DNA from: Desulfomonile tiedjei
GTDB taxonomy: Bacteria; Desulfobacterota; Desulfomonilia; Desulfomonilales; Desulfomonilaceae
Assembly: GCA_016212925.1 (NCBI GenBank)
Contig: JACRDF010000041.1
Location: 1-64,000 of the forward strand
Reading direction: 5' to 3'
DNA: 64,000 nt
Part shown: one piece after another, positions 46,103 to 55,370 of the stretch
Numbering within the stretch: position 1 is the first letter of the stretch
Layout: every line of letters starts with the position of its first letter
The notes under the pieces: model-generated
Told to the model about the DNA's origin: nothing
Databases searched by the model: none
The model's input: the letters and a program-made list of their open reading frames with translations, nothing else
Position numbers and translations under genes: made by a program

Positions 46103-46796
46103 TCCTCGTAGCCGCAACGTGGTAGCCGACAGTGGCAGTTTGGTCCAAGCCAAGGCGGTCAAGCCAACCGGAAACCAGAGGGAACAATACACGGCAAAAA
46201 GGCAGCGTCAATGCCCACAACGGGGTTACCAGGAGCCAGTTTGCTCCTGTTCTGAGAGTCCTGCGAGGGTCGATGAGAGCGCTAAACCGGTCTGCCTCTT
46301 GTCCGAACCAACTGAAAAAACCCCTGTTCGGTTCAATAGTCTCAACCGTAAATCCGGCCAACGGAAGAAATTTCAAATACCAATGCGGTGTGAAGCCGCC
46401 ATAAAAGTGGTACGGTTCCTGATGCAAGAAAGAGCCAAGGGGTGCAGTCAGCAACAGACGGCCTCCGGGCTTGAGGATGCGTCCAATTTCTTGCACGGCT
46501 TTGATAGGCTCAGGGACGTGTTCCAACACTTCCGTACACAAGACCATGTCAAATGAGCCATCGGGAACCGGAATATCTGTGATGTCCGATTCATAATCCA
46601 GCTTGGTATAGCCGCCCAAAGTGCTCGGTTCTTGGCCAAAGTCATGGGTCTTATATTCGCAGTGGGCAAATAGGTCGCGATATCGGCCACTACCTGCTCC
46701 AACATCGAGGACTCGGAGCCCCGGCCGGATCTGTGACGCGTGCATAGCCACCCACCGATCTCGTTCCCTCTGATTGAAACCAAGCCTCATAGCCAT
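46095..46796 (-). CDS. SAM-dependent methyltransferase
   Basis: 233 residues of the Methyltransf_11/23 type: RVLDVGAGSGRYRDLFAHCE is motif I, FDMVLCTEVLEHVPEPIKAV is motif IV, GGRLLLTAPLGSF follows. The C-terminus has a hydrophobic stretch (WLLVTPLWALTLPFCRVLF) that could anchor it at the membrane. Part of the glycan operon; it follows the flippase by 70 nt. Confidence 0.83.
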   Translation of the reverse strand: MAMRLGFNQRERDRWVAMHASQIRPGLRVLDVGAGSGRYRDLFAHCEYKTHDFGQEPSTLGGYTKLDYESDITDIPVPDGSFDMVLCTEVLEHVPEPIKAVQEIGRILKPGGRLLLTAPLGSFLHQEPYHFYGGFTPHWYLKFLPLAGFTVETIEPNRGFFSWFGQEADRFSALIDPRRTLRTGANWLLVTPLWALTLPFCRVLFPLVSGWLDRLGLDQTATVGYHVAATRNA

Positions 46797-46866
46797 CCTT
46801 CAATCATCAAAGTCATGAGCAAAACGTTGTCCGTCAAGGCAGGATTGCGTTCCCGATTTTCCTTCC

Positions 46867-48207
46867 CTATCGCGAAGCATCTGCGGAGTAATAATTTAGC
46901 AAAATAACCCATCCGAAATATGCCCCCGCGAAAACTATCGCGGCCAATACTACTCCGCTAACTCCCCAGAGTGCAGCAAAGGCGATGTTCAACGTGACCC
47001 CAAGAACGGCAGTCACGATCTTGGGCCTGATCAGGTTTCGGGCACTCTCGTTGCTCAACATTTCCAAGGCCGCCAACTGACCTGTTCCAAACAATCCTCC
47101 TGCCAGTGCCATGAGGGGCAAGAGCCAGGACACTTCCAGATAATTCCTTGATGTCAGTACTGCAAATATGTGGGTGTGAAACATGGCTAAGGCCAAAACG
47201 GCAAATACTGTAAAGCCCAGTGATGCCCAGATCACCAGGTGATTTGTTCTAGATACTGCTCCTCTCCTCAGTGGGTCAGTCGCATCTCCAGCCATTTGAA
47301 AGAGAATTGGTGCCAGAAGCTGGGAAGCGATGCCGGACAGGAGCATCATTGGGTAATATCCCAACTGGTACAATACGGCGAACCGGCCGACCTCCGCGGT
47401 GGACCCGAATATTTGAATCGCCCACCTGTCCGAGGCCATGTGCAACCATGTGAATATGCCGAAGAGTGCAAAAGGTGAGGCATAATCAATCATTCTGGGA
47501 CCCCATCGCGAGGAAACCCCACTTAAGGCGCTTTGCTCTCCAGACAGGGGACTAACTATTCCACGGGAAAAAAAACACGCCTGCGAAGCCGCTGTCACGA
47601 GAGCCCCTACGGCGTATCCAAACATCGCCGCCGTGCTGCTTACTCCCAGTTTTTCCACCAGAAAAACTGCACATAGGAACCTAAGCCAGGTTCCCAGGCC
47701 TTGGTGCAAGGCCACCACCGACCTGTGTCTAGCCGCATTCTGTATGCTATCCATTACGGAATTGCATCCTGACACTACGGCAAAAGCGAACGTCGCGGCG
47801 ACGAGTGCGAGCCACCGCCCGTGACCGGCTATTTCGAAAAAACCAAATGCCAGCACTCCTAAAGCGAACAGTGCCGCCGCTCCACCCAGAGTAAGGGACA
47901 GCACGGCTTTGAGATATCGCCGCACTTCACGGGCTTCACTGGCAGGAGCGAAGAATCGTGTAAAGGCATTGGACAATGGTCCCAAAACGATTTGATGGCT
48001 AAGTGCAGCCGCGGTCATCGCCAAGGCCAGTTCGCCATAGGCATGGGGAGGGAGCACTTCGGTGAGCAGCTTGACGCCCACGATTGCGCCGACCACAGAG
48101 GTCACTTGGCCTGTAAGGACCCATAAAATCTCTCGGGAAAGCCGCTTTCGGCCTCGGACAAGCCGAGCGATCTCTCCGGGCACTCTTCTGAGGCTGGTCC
48201 TGCTCAC
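46867..48207 (-). CDS. Polysaccharide flippase (Wzx/MOP family)
   Basis: 446 residues with about 12-14 membrane helices, for example TSVVGAIVGVKLLTEVL and YQLGYYPMMLLSGIASQLLA. Members flip undecaprenyl-linked repeat units to the periplasm. N-terminal basic stretch precedes TM1. No Wzy polymerase or chain-length regulator is in the window, so the polymerisation step must lie elsewhere or the glycan is short. Confidence 0.85.
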   Translation of the reverse strand: MSRTSLRRVPGEIARLVRGRKRLSREILWVLTGQVTSVVGAIVGVKLLTEVLPPHAYGELALAMTAAALSHQIVLGPLSNAFTRFFAPASEAREVRRYLKAVLSLTLGGAAALFALGVLAFGFFEIAGHGRWLALVAATFAFAVVSGCNSVMDSIQNAARHRSVVALHQGLGTWLRFLCAVFLVEKLGVSSTAAMFGYAVGALVTAASQACFFSRGIVSPLSGEQSALSGVSSRWGPRMIDYASPFALFGIFTWLHMASDRWAIQIFGSTAEVGRFAVLYQLGYYPMMLLSGIASQLLAPILFQMAGDATDPLRRGAVSRTNHLVIWASLGFTVFAVLALAMFHTHIFAVLTSRNYLEVSWLLPLMALAGGLFGTGQLAALEMLSNESARNLIRPKIVTAVLGVTLNIAFAALWGVSGVVLAAIVFAGAYFGWVILLNYYSADASR

Positions 48208-48603
48208 GAACGTTCTTGGGTCATGTTTTTTTAAAACGCCTTGCGGGAAATGTTGACAAGCACAGCTCCGCCCCGTACCATGACAGCAGCGCCATGATAA
48301 TACAAAGGTTTCCTCTCAGGAGAGCTTCTCAAGAAGTTCGAGATCCCGACGGCCGCACCATGCCTCGGCCGGGAATCACGATGAATTGTTGCATCCTCGC
48401 CAGGGCCGAGCGTATATTCGTTTGTTTCCTACCGAGGGTTATCGTACGCAAATCCCTGCGGGAAGTCAAGTTGCGCAGCCTTCCGGAAAGGCCATCGGCA
48501 ACAACTAGGGCTTTCCGCGGATCTCACTTTTGCGCTGGCTAAGTACCGGCAATTCTTGTTATGTTATGGGACAGATGGTCGAAGAGTGGGGGAGGGGACA
48601 GGA
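48208..48603. other. Divergent intergenic region
   Basis: About 395 nt between the flippase and the module gene, transcribed apart. No promoter pair stands out; no gene or repeat seen. Confidence 0.35.
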
Positions 48604-49005
48604 ATGAGCCGCGACAGGACGAGATCCCAAGCATTCTTAGCCGACGTGAAGGCCGGTTTGCCGGACGCTGTCCTCCAAGAGAAATATGGTTTGTCGGAAA
48701 AGAAGTTTTACTTGTACAAGGCCGCTGCCTTGGACATCATCGCCAAGGTAAAAGCCACCCGCGGCAAAAACGCGAGGAAAATAGACGCAAAGCGGTTCGT
48801 CACTGATATCAAATCAGGAATGGAAGACGAATCGTTGATGATCAGATACACCCTGACTCCACGAGAACTTCAAACCTGCTTCAGAAAGGTCATAGAGGCG
48901 GGTTTGATGGGGCCGCTGGAGCTGGGCAATCGGCTCACCATTACCAGAAGCCAGGTTAGAGAAGCATTTGTCGAAATGGGCAAAGCTATTGAGGAACTCG
49001 ATTGA
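48604..49005 (+). CDS. Small protein of two tandem KSGM modules
   Basis: 133 residues, almost nothing but two module copies: residues 8-47 (FLADVKAGLPDAVLQEKYGL) and 62-101 (FVTDIKSGMEDESLMIRYTL), separated by a basic linker (KATRGKNARKIDAKR). The C-terminus adds a helix (SQVREAFVEMGKAIEELD). ATG 48604 has GGAGGGG eleven nt upstream. It is the only plus-strand gene in the glycan locus, inserted between flippase and the fused aminotransferase. The basic charge and tandem helices would fit nucleic-acid binding or an adaptor; unproven. Confidence 0.72.
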   Translation: MSRDRTRSQAFLADVKAGLPDAVLQEKYGLSEKKFYLYKAAALDIIAKVKATRGKNARKIDAKRFVTDIKSGMEDESLMIRYTLTPRELQTCFRKVIEAGLMGPLELGNRLTITRSQVREAFVEMGKAIEELD

Positions 49006-49058
49006 ATCTTGTTGTTAGGCCGGTTCACGGCAGTTGTCACAGATTGAGTCCCGGGTGC

Positions 49059-49235
49059 CACGGACCTGGGCTCCGCTAGGTCCGTGCCCGCGTTTTTGGA
49101 CAACGATAAGGTTGTCACCCGCATTGAAACCAAATTGAAAAACGAGCGGACGGTACCTTAAGGCTTGGAATCTTCAAGGTTATCGTGGCAATAGAACCGG
49201 TAGGAAGCACGGACCTGGTAAGGCCCAGGTCCGTG
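49059..49235. repeat. Two CACGGACCTGG hairpins
   Basis: In the 442-nt gap 49006-49447. CACGGACCT (49059-49067)/AGGTCCGTG (49078-49086), and CACGGACCTGG (49208-49218)/CCAGGTCCGTG (49225-49235). A third variant, CACTGACCTGG ... CCAGGTCAGTG, lies at 60428-60452. A REP-like family distinct from the 17.7-kb type. The rest of the gap shows nothing. Confidence 0.65.
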
Positions 49236-49447
49236 GCAACCAATACAGAAAGCATCGTTTGACAGAAGGGTCCAATATAGTTGTTCCCTAAAGCTCTTCC
49301 CGAATGGGATCGTCCCGCGTTGGCGGAATACCCACAATTAATCTGTGTTTACTTTCGGAAACTGATGATCCTTCGGGCTCCACCGCAAATTGCGATTTTT
49401 TTTGCGGAAGCTCCCACCGATGTGCACGTAACTAAACAATGGGGCCT

Positions 49448-51448
49448 TTAAGACAAGGTGGGAGACACAACACCCTGATAACCTGTGCCGAGTATGGATT
49501 CCACAACTGCGCAAACTCGTTCATGATCCTCCGATGCCATTTCGGAATACAGAGGCAAGGCGATACATTCCCGGCTGCACGCCCATGTCACAGGCAGGTC
49601 ACCCACTATCCGGTGCGGCCTGTTGCTGACCAACGGATGGGCATGCGCGGGCGGTGAAAAGTATTCCTTACTCTCTATATTTTTGGATCTGAGAGCTTTC
49701 ATCAAGCCGTCCCTGCTTTTCACCGCCTCCGAACCAACGCGAAAAGCAAAGAGGCTCCCGCTGGACGTGCGGTCGGTGGGAAATTCCTGGGGAGAGCATC
49801 CTGGAATGCCCTTTAGACGTTCACAGTAATCACCGATTAATTTCAGGCGGTTTGCCAGCAAAGACTCGGCTCTCCGCAAGTTGAGAAGACCAACTGCTGC
49901 GTCAATTTCCACCATTCTTGCCGAAAGTCCCATATAGACCATCTCTTGTCCCTGGGAAGCCTTGCCGTAATTTCTCATGGACCTCAGCTTGTCTGCCAAT
50001 TGCGGGTCGTTGGTGGTGACTACTCCTCCCTCCATAGACGTAATAGCTTTGCTGGGACTTAGCGAAAAGACCTCACAAATACCAAACCCGCCCAAAGGTC
50101 GCCCTTTGTAACTGGCTCCCAGCCCCTGTGCCGAGTCACATATCAGAGGGAGATCCCATTTCCGTGAAAGAGCCTCCAGTTCGTCCAAATCCGGGGGCAA
50201 ACCGAACACGGTAACAGGATAGATAGCCTTGGTTTTAGGGCTCAATGCCTTGGACACTTCTTCCGGATCCACGGTCATCGTGCCTGGTAGGCAATCCACG
50301 AAAACAGGTGTGAGCCCATTCCATAGCAGAGCGTGGACTGTCGCTGCAAAGGTGAAAGACGGAACAATTACCTCTGAGCCCTCAGGGAGATCAAGAGCGG
50401 AAAAAACCAGCATTAGACCCGATGTTCCACTCGAAACCGCTATGGCATGCTCAACCCCGGTAAATCTTTGAAGCTCCTTCTCGAAGAGCTTCACAACGTC
50501 TCCGGAGGTCACCTGGCCCGATGCGTAGGACTGCTTCACCACCCAGAACACGTCCTCAAATTCCGGGAGAGTTGGTTTCACCAATGGGATGAAGTTCGGG
50601 TCCCTTTCCGAACGAGGCGGCAGACCTTGGCCTCCATTTTGGGCCGCAACATCGTACGCTCCGGTAACGTCCAATCTCGACAGGGGGAGGGACCGGTCCA
50701 CGGATTCCAGCATTGGGCGGAGCGGCTTAACAATAACGTCAAACCCTTTCAGAAGTTTGTTGATCCGTTTCATCGTGCCCTGAACGGAAGGGTCCAGTGA
50801 CACCAGAACCATGTCAACCGGGCTTTTGGCAAGGTACGGTCTTAACTCCTCCAGGCTTCCCTTTACAGGCACGCCGTGGATGAATGAGCCTTTCCTCGAT
50901 GAGTCCACGTCGAATATGGCCTCGACCTGTACGTTGGCGCCCGGGCTTCGTTTCGTCTCGATGATGTAGGCCTCGGTAGCGTTGCTGATTCCCACTATTA
51001 CGGCACGCTGCGCTCTTTTCCTGCTGCGGTCGAACCCCGTGGCGATGCGTTCCGACGCGGATTTCCAAATCAGGCCCGCGCCGATGCCGATACTCAAGGT
51101 GACCAGAAAATCTATAATGATAACACCCCTGGGAATGCGCGGTCGGGAATCGAAAGATGCGAGCACGAATACAAGGACCGAACACACGATCGCATAAAGG
51201 CAAACAAAGAATATGCTGCTGGCGCTGAAATACCGCCAGTTGCTCAAGCGGGCGCTCAGCAACCAAAAAACGCCGACTTTTATAAGGGCAACGTGAGGCA
51301 CGTGCAAGAAAAACTGTCTTAGCCAGTATTCAGGGATTTCGAAATCGAATCGCAGAAGATAGGACGCGAGGAAGCCCAAACAGGCCAGGAGGAAAACAAT
51401 AGAAAGAGCGAGTAAACGCTTCAAGTAGTATTGGAGTGATTTCGTCAT
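49448..51448 (-). CDS. Membrane-anchored DegT-type aminotransferase fused to a WbpM/FlaA1-like N-terminal domain
   Basis: 666 residues, an unusual fusion. Residues about 1-130 hold four membrane helices (LALSIVFLLACLGFLASYLL first). Residues 147-260 form a Rossmann/CoA-binding-type domain (RAVIVGISNATEAYI) as on the N-terminus of WbpM/CapD epimerases. From about 285 a full DegT/DnrJ/EryC1 aminotransferase replaces the expected epimerase: SSGTSGLMLVF, VPVTVFG-like VTVFGLPPD, CDSAQGLGA with PLP Asp438, and FSLSPSKAITSMEGG with PLP Lys467. It would transaminate a keto-sugar nucleotide at the membrane. The frame has no stop or frameshift. Confidence 0.85.
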   Translation of the reverse strand: MTKSLQYYLKRLLALSIVFLLACLGFLASYLLRFDFEIPEYWLRQFFLHVPHVALIKVGVFWLLSARLSNWRYFSASSIFFVCLYAIVCSVLVFVLASFDSRPRIPRGVIIIDFLVTLSIGIGAGLIWKSASERIATGFDRSRKRAQRAVIVGISNATEAYIIETKRSPGANVQVEAIFDVDSSRKGSFIHGVPVKGSLEELRPYLAKSPVDMVLVSLDPSVQGTMKRINKLLKGFDVIVKPLRPMLESVDRSLPLSRLDVTGAYDVAAQNGGQGLPPRSERDPNFIPLVKPTLPEFEDVFWVVKQSYASGQVTSGDVVKLFEKELQRFTGVEHAIAVSSGTSGLMLVFSALDLPEGSEVIVPSFTFAATVHALLWNGLTPVFVDCLPGTMTVDPEEVSKALSPKTKAIYPVTVFGLPPDLDELEALSRKWDLPLICDSAQGLGASYKGRPLGGFGICEVFSLSPSKAITSMEGGVVTTNDPQLADKLRSMRNYGKASQGQEMVYMGLSARMVEIDAAVGLLNLRRAESLLANRLKLIGDYCERLKGIPGCSPQEFPTDRTSSGSLFAFRVGSEAVKSRDGLMKALRSKNIESKEYFSPPAHAHPLVSNRPHRIVGDLPVTWACSRECIALPLYSEMASEDHERVCAVVESILGTGYQGVVSPTLS

Positions 51449-51691
51449 GGATAACTGTGTAATAGCAGATTCCTCAGACCTGCAATCCTCCCCCGGAATC
51501 GGCCTTGAACCCGTGGGTTGGAAGCAGACCAACGATATTGTCCATGCGAGACCGGAAAAAGCGGATCATGCAACGTCCCGCGCGAGCCTCGCGCCACGCA
51601 AATAATAGCAAAAGCCGTGCCAATACAATATGCGCATCCGTCAAGCTCATCGGGAAGGACCCTTCAGTAACCGGAAAGGCCGCCACCAATT

Positions 51692-52816
51692 TCAAGAGCG
51701 GCCTCCCAGCAATGACCTGACTGCACCGCACACGCGATCCAAAGTCTCCTCGGTCATGTGCGAGAAAAGCGGCAGGGCCAGGCTGGATGATGATGCCGCC
51801 CGGGTATTGCCGAGATCGCCAATGATTCTAGCAGGCCTGCCCTGGAATGCCTGGTGAGCATGGGCCGGTGGGAAAAACATCCTACGGCCCTGGACACCCA
51901 TTTCCTTGAGTCCTTCCAGAACCTGATCTCGATTCATTCCGGCTTCCTCTGTTACGAATAAAGTGAAATAGGTGCCATTCGACTTCCGATCGGGCGCATC
52001 CTGTTGGAATTGGCATCCCGGAAGGTTGCAGAGTCGCTCACGATATCCGGCAATCAATCTCAGGCGTGAACTTATCAGGGAGTCTGCCCGGCGCAGGCTC
52101 AAGAGCCCGATTGCCGCATTGAAATGTCCCATTCGGGATGACACGCCCTTGAAAACCGAGTTCTCACCGTCTTTGCCTTGTCCCCACTGTCTCATAGCTC
52201 GGACTTTGTTGGCAAGGTTGGCGTCATTGGTGACCAGAACTCCTCCTTCTCCTGCGCAGACAACCATCTCTGAATTGAGCGAAAAAACTTCACATTGACC
52301 GAATCCTCCGATGGGCTTTCCGTCGACCAACGAACCAAGCCCCTGGCTGGAGTCGGATATGATGGGTATACCATATTTCTGCGATATCTGGTCTAGGGCT
52401 CTAATATCAGGGGGTAGGCCAAAAACCGTAATCGGAACTATCGCTGTGGTCTGAGGGTTTATGGCTTTAACGACCTCTTCCGGATCTATTGTCATGGTTC
52501 CGGGCAGGCAATCCACGAACACGGGGGTGAACTCATTCCAGTAGATGGCTTGAATAGTGGCGCCAAATGCAAATGACGGGACTATGACCTCACGTCCGCG
52601 AGGCAATTCCATCGAGGCTAGAGCCAGCATCAAACCGAATGTGGAACTCGATACTGCAACAGCGTGCTCGCAGTGCACAAATCGCTGCAACGCATCTTCG
52701 AACTGACTTTCGATGTCCGCTGCTTGGTTTTCGCGGGGGTAGAAGTTCTCCTTGATTAATTCCTGAACTTCAGCCATGTCCGGCATTGTGGGACACGAAA
52801 CGGGAATGCTGTCCAA
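51692..52816 (-). CDS. DegT-family protein with Met at the PLP lysine position
   Basis: 374 residues, paralogue of the C-terminal part of the fused enzyme next door: the sequence from IPVSCPTMPDMAEVQ parallels IPLVKPTLPEFEDV, and DCLPGTMT and PPAHAH are shared. At the PLP site it reads FSLNSEMVVCAGEGG, with Met184 where the partner has Lys; the nucleotides are ATG, not AAA/AAG. The Asp (ISDSSQG) is kept. Catalysis by the normal Schiff base is not possible. Start at TTG 52816, with AGGAG five nt upstream; the longer frame to 52891 has no site. Perhaps a regulatory or scaffold partner. Confidence 0.78.
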   Translation of the reverse strand: MDSIPVSCPTMPDMAEVQELIKENFYPRENQAADIESQFEDALQRFVHCEHAVAVSSSTFGLMLALASMELPRGREVIVPSFAFGATIQAIYWNEFTPVFVDCLPGTMTIDPEEVVKAINPQTTAIVPITVFGLPPDIRALDQISQKYGIPIISDSSQGLGSLVDGKPIGGFGQCEVFSLNSEMVVCAGEGGVLVTNDANLANKVRAMRQWGQGKDGENSVFKGVSSRMGHFNAAIGLLSLRRADSLISSRLRLIAGYRERLCNLPGCQFQQDAPDRKSNGTYFTLFVTEEAGMNRDQVLEGLKEMGVQGRRMFFPPAHAHQAFQGRPARIIGDLGNTRAASSSSLALPLFSHMTEETLDRVCGAVRSLLGGRS

Positions 52817-52965
52817 AGTTTCTCCTGTTGATTTCCTTTCCACCCGCCTCGGCACGGGGCGCCGAGCGCAGAGTGCAAACGCTAGAAGCACGATAGGCGA
52901 TTTTGGCGGCTACTGTCAATCGTCTAGTGTTCACGCAATCACGGATCTTGCTCCCGCCGCGGCAA

Positions 52966-53766
52966 TCAACGAACCGACTGGAAAAAGCGGACGACCGAGT
53001 TGTTAAACGTTGCGGACTCTTCCAAGAAAAAGCAGTGCCGACACCCTGCAAAGAGTTCCAAGTCGGCTGCGGGCATAAGTTCCTTCAGAATGAGCGAGTT
53101 TTCCGACGGGACCAAAAGATCGTCGTCTCCGGTCATGATCATCGTGGCCGAGGATATCTCGCTGACCCGATCCACGGTGTCGTGCTTCAGGCAGGCATCG
53201 AGTTGCCGGAAGAAAGCATCGGCAGGTTGATAATAACGGAGTGAGATGCTCACAAATTCTTCGATCCACTCGGGTTGCTCTTGGACGAAACGATCTGAGA
53301 ATAATAGATCCATATCCTTTCTCAATATCTGCTCCGGCGTTAACCCCTTGTTGGCCTTGAATTTCTCCATCCTGTCGTTCGGCATCATCACCGCTCGGCG
53401 TCCACCGCAGCTGGTGCAACCCAAGATCAGCCCATTGACCTTGTCCGGGTAGTTGATGGCCAATTCCTGAGCGATGTATCCTCCCATGGAGACGCCGAGG
53501 ATGTGGGCTCTGGGAATTTCCAGGAAATTCATCAGCTCCGCGGTATCATCTGCAAAGAGCCGGATAGAGTATTCCATCTCAGGCTTGTCGGATCTTCCCG
53601 CGCCTCGATTGTCGAAAGCGATTACGGTGAAGTGCTTGGATAATTCCGGGATCTGGCGATACCACCACTCCGCATTTCTCCTTAGTCCCATGATCAGGAC
53701 AAGCGGCGGTCCACTGCCGTGAATTTCGAAATAGATGTCTATGTCTTTTACATGCGCTATGGCCAT
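52966..53766 (-). CDS. Alpha/beta hydrolase
   Basis: 266 residues with the catalytic triad visible: nucleophile Ser in GVSMGGY, Asp in TGDDDLLVP, His in GCRHCFFLE. Oxyanion region VLIMGLRRNAEW replaces the usual HG. Soluble, no signal. Members include esterases, C-C hydrolases (MhpC-like) and haloalkane dehalogenases; substrate unknown. It lies 149 nt upstream of the DegT-like gene but seems a separate unit. Confidence 0.83.
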   Translation of the reverse strand: MAIAHVKDIDIYFEIHGSGPPLVLIMGLRRNAEWWYRQIPELSKHFTVIAFDNRGAGRSDKPEMEYSIRLFADDTAELMNFLEIPRAHILGVSMGGYIAQELAINYPDKVNGLILGCTSCGGRRAVMMPNDRMEKFKANKGLTPEQILRKDMDLLFSDRFVQEQPEWIEEFVSISLRYYQPADAFFRQLDACLKHDTVDRVSEISSATMIMTGDDDLLVPSENSLILKELMPAADLELFAGCRHCFFLEESATFNNSVVRFFQSVR

Positions 53767-54160
53767 TGTGTTACCCTTTGAGCTGCGATTGGAATTGTTG
53801 GGAAGCCTTCAGGCTGAAAGCTCCACATACAGGCTAGGTGAGCGTGCCGGAGAAGGTCCCTGGCCTTCAGGACGCGTTCCCGCCACCCCAAGGTGGCCTA
53901 TTAACCAGTCGCTGTCAAGCGGAAGAAAGTCTCCTGACGCCGTGTGTGCCTCCGAGTGCTGAGGCTCGCTTGGAGCAACTTTCAAGGAATCTTATCCCAC
54001 ATTGCCTTCCATCCCCTCAAAGCAATCATAGCCAATGATCAAGCGTGACGAAGTCGAGACCCCAAGCGAGGAACATCCGCCGAAGCAAAAGACTCGGATG
54101 TGTGGTACGATGCGGCAAATGACAAACAGGGAAGCTACTCTGTGTCAGGAGGTGTAACCC
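53767..54160. other. Divergent intergenic region
   Basis: 394 nt between the hydrolase and the patatin gene, transcribed apart. GGAGG (54148-54152) serves the patatin start. No promoter, gene or repeat is clear. Confidence 0.35.
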
Positions 54161-55003
54161 ATGAACGTGGGTATCGCTCTGGGCGGCGGCGGCGTGAGAG
54201 GCCTGGCCCATATCCCCATGCTTCAAGTTCTGGACGATCTGCGGATCCGTCCTGCCGTTATATCGGGCACCAGCATGGGGGCGATTGTCGGCGCCCTGTA
54301 TGCATCGGGAATGTCCGCCAGAGAGATCAGGGAGGTTATCGAAAGACGTCTCATTCTCAGGAATGATACGTGGCGGGACGTCATAGAGAAAAGGGAAGAC
54401 TTGCTTAGGTGGGTTTATGCTTTCAAACCGGACTTCTCGGGCAGTGGGTTGATCAATGCGCAGGGCATCCTGAATTCGCTGCTCCAGGAAATCAAGGTGG
54501 ACAAGTTTGAAGATCTGGAAATTCCCCTGCTCGTCGTTGCAGCCGATTATTGGTCGGCTGAGGAGGTCGTGTTTGGAAAGGGTGCGTTGCTAACAGCCAT
54601 ACATGCCAGCATGGCTGTCCCAGGGGTCTTTTCACCCGTTTCCGTAGATGGGAGAATTCTGGTGGACGGCGGTGTCGTCAACCTGGTGCCCTATGACCTG
54701 CTTGTAGGCCGTGCGGACTTCATCATCGCTGTGAACGTCAGTAGAGTGCGGGTTGCCGACGGCCCCGAGGTCCCAAATGCGTTGGAGTCAGTGCTCGGGA
54801 CCTTCGACATCATGCAGACAACGATCCTAACCCATAAACTGAAGAGGCTCAAGCCGGACATCTATGTATGGCCGCAGATCCGTGACGTCAGGATGCTTGA
54901 TTTTGGCAAGGTCGAAGAGGTCTTTAGCCAGGCCGCCTCAGCAGCACAAGAATTGCGAAAAGGACTTATTCAGGTACTGTCGAAAGGCACGGCGACTCGA
55001 TGA
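54161..55003 (+). CDS. Patatin-like phospholipase (RssA/YchK-type)
   Basis: 280 residues. The oxyanion loop GGGGVRGLAHIPM, the nucleophile GTSMGAIVG (GxSxG) and the dyad aspartate in VDGGVVNLVP form the patatin catalytic set. Members are acyl hydrolases acting on membrane lipids. AGGAGGTGT lies 8 nt before ATG 54161. No signal peptide; probably cytoplasmic. Confidence 0.9.
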   Translation: MNVGIALGGGGVRGLAHIPMLQVLDDLRIRPAVISGTSMGAIVGALYASGMSAREIREVIERRLILRNDTWRDVIEKREDLLRWVYAFKPDFSGSGLINAQGILNSLLQEIKVDKFEDLEIPLLVVAADYWSAEEVVFGKGALLTAIHASMAVPGVFSPVSVDGRILVDGGVVNLVPYDLLVGRADFIIAVNVSRVRVADGPEVPNALESVLGTFDIMQTTILTHKLKRLKPDIYVWPQIRDVRMLDFGKVEEVFSQAASAAQELRKGLIQVLSKGTATR

Positions 55004-55370
55004 AGGCCGGCAACCGCAGCAAGACACCCCTCATGCTTCGGCGAGAATCGCCTGCCCTGGCTGGCGTCCGCGGCTCCCGGCCTCACAAACACGACCTCGG
55101 AGTCAGACGTTTGACAAACGACCACGCCGCGGTTTGGCCCGAACCCCGCCGGTGCGAGTTGGGGAAATTGATCCCCACATGTGGAACTTACTCCATAGCT
55201 CTCAGGCTCTTCGCGCATGGTCCTGAAAAATTTCTGGAAAAATTCCACGAGCCATGCTAAGCCAGTCCGACTTGCGTCGCAAGGCGTGGCCGTGGTTGGC
55301 ACGTCTTATGCTTCTCAAGACTTTCAGGGCGACGCGGCACGAAAGAGCGAGCCCAGGAGGCCTTCAAGAA
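55004..55370. other. Gap without a supported gene
   Basis: 367 nt. A plus frame from 55000 overlapping the patatin stop looks like a chance frame: its composition is unlike neighbours and no family is recognised. Confidence 0.35.

Noticed and set aside
51692-52816. Reading error as the source of the Lys to Met change
   Set aside because: The codon reads ATG in an uninterrupted frame with flanking conserved FSL and GEGG; a single-base error (AAG to ATG) cannot be excluded from one sequence but nothing points to it.
55000-55260. 86-residue frame overlapping the patatin stop (ATGA)
   Set aside because: Overlap is suggestive, but there is no ribosome site and the residue pattern is random; no known family.
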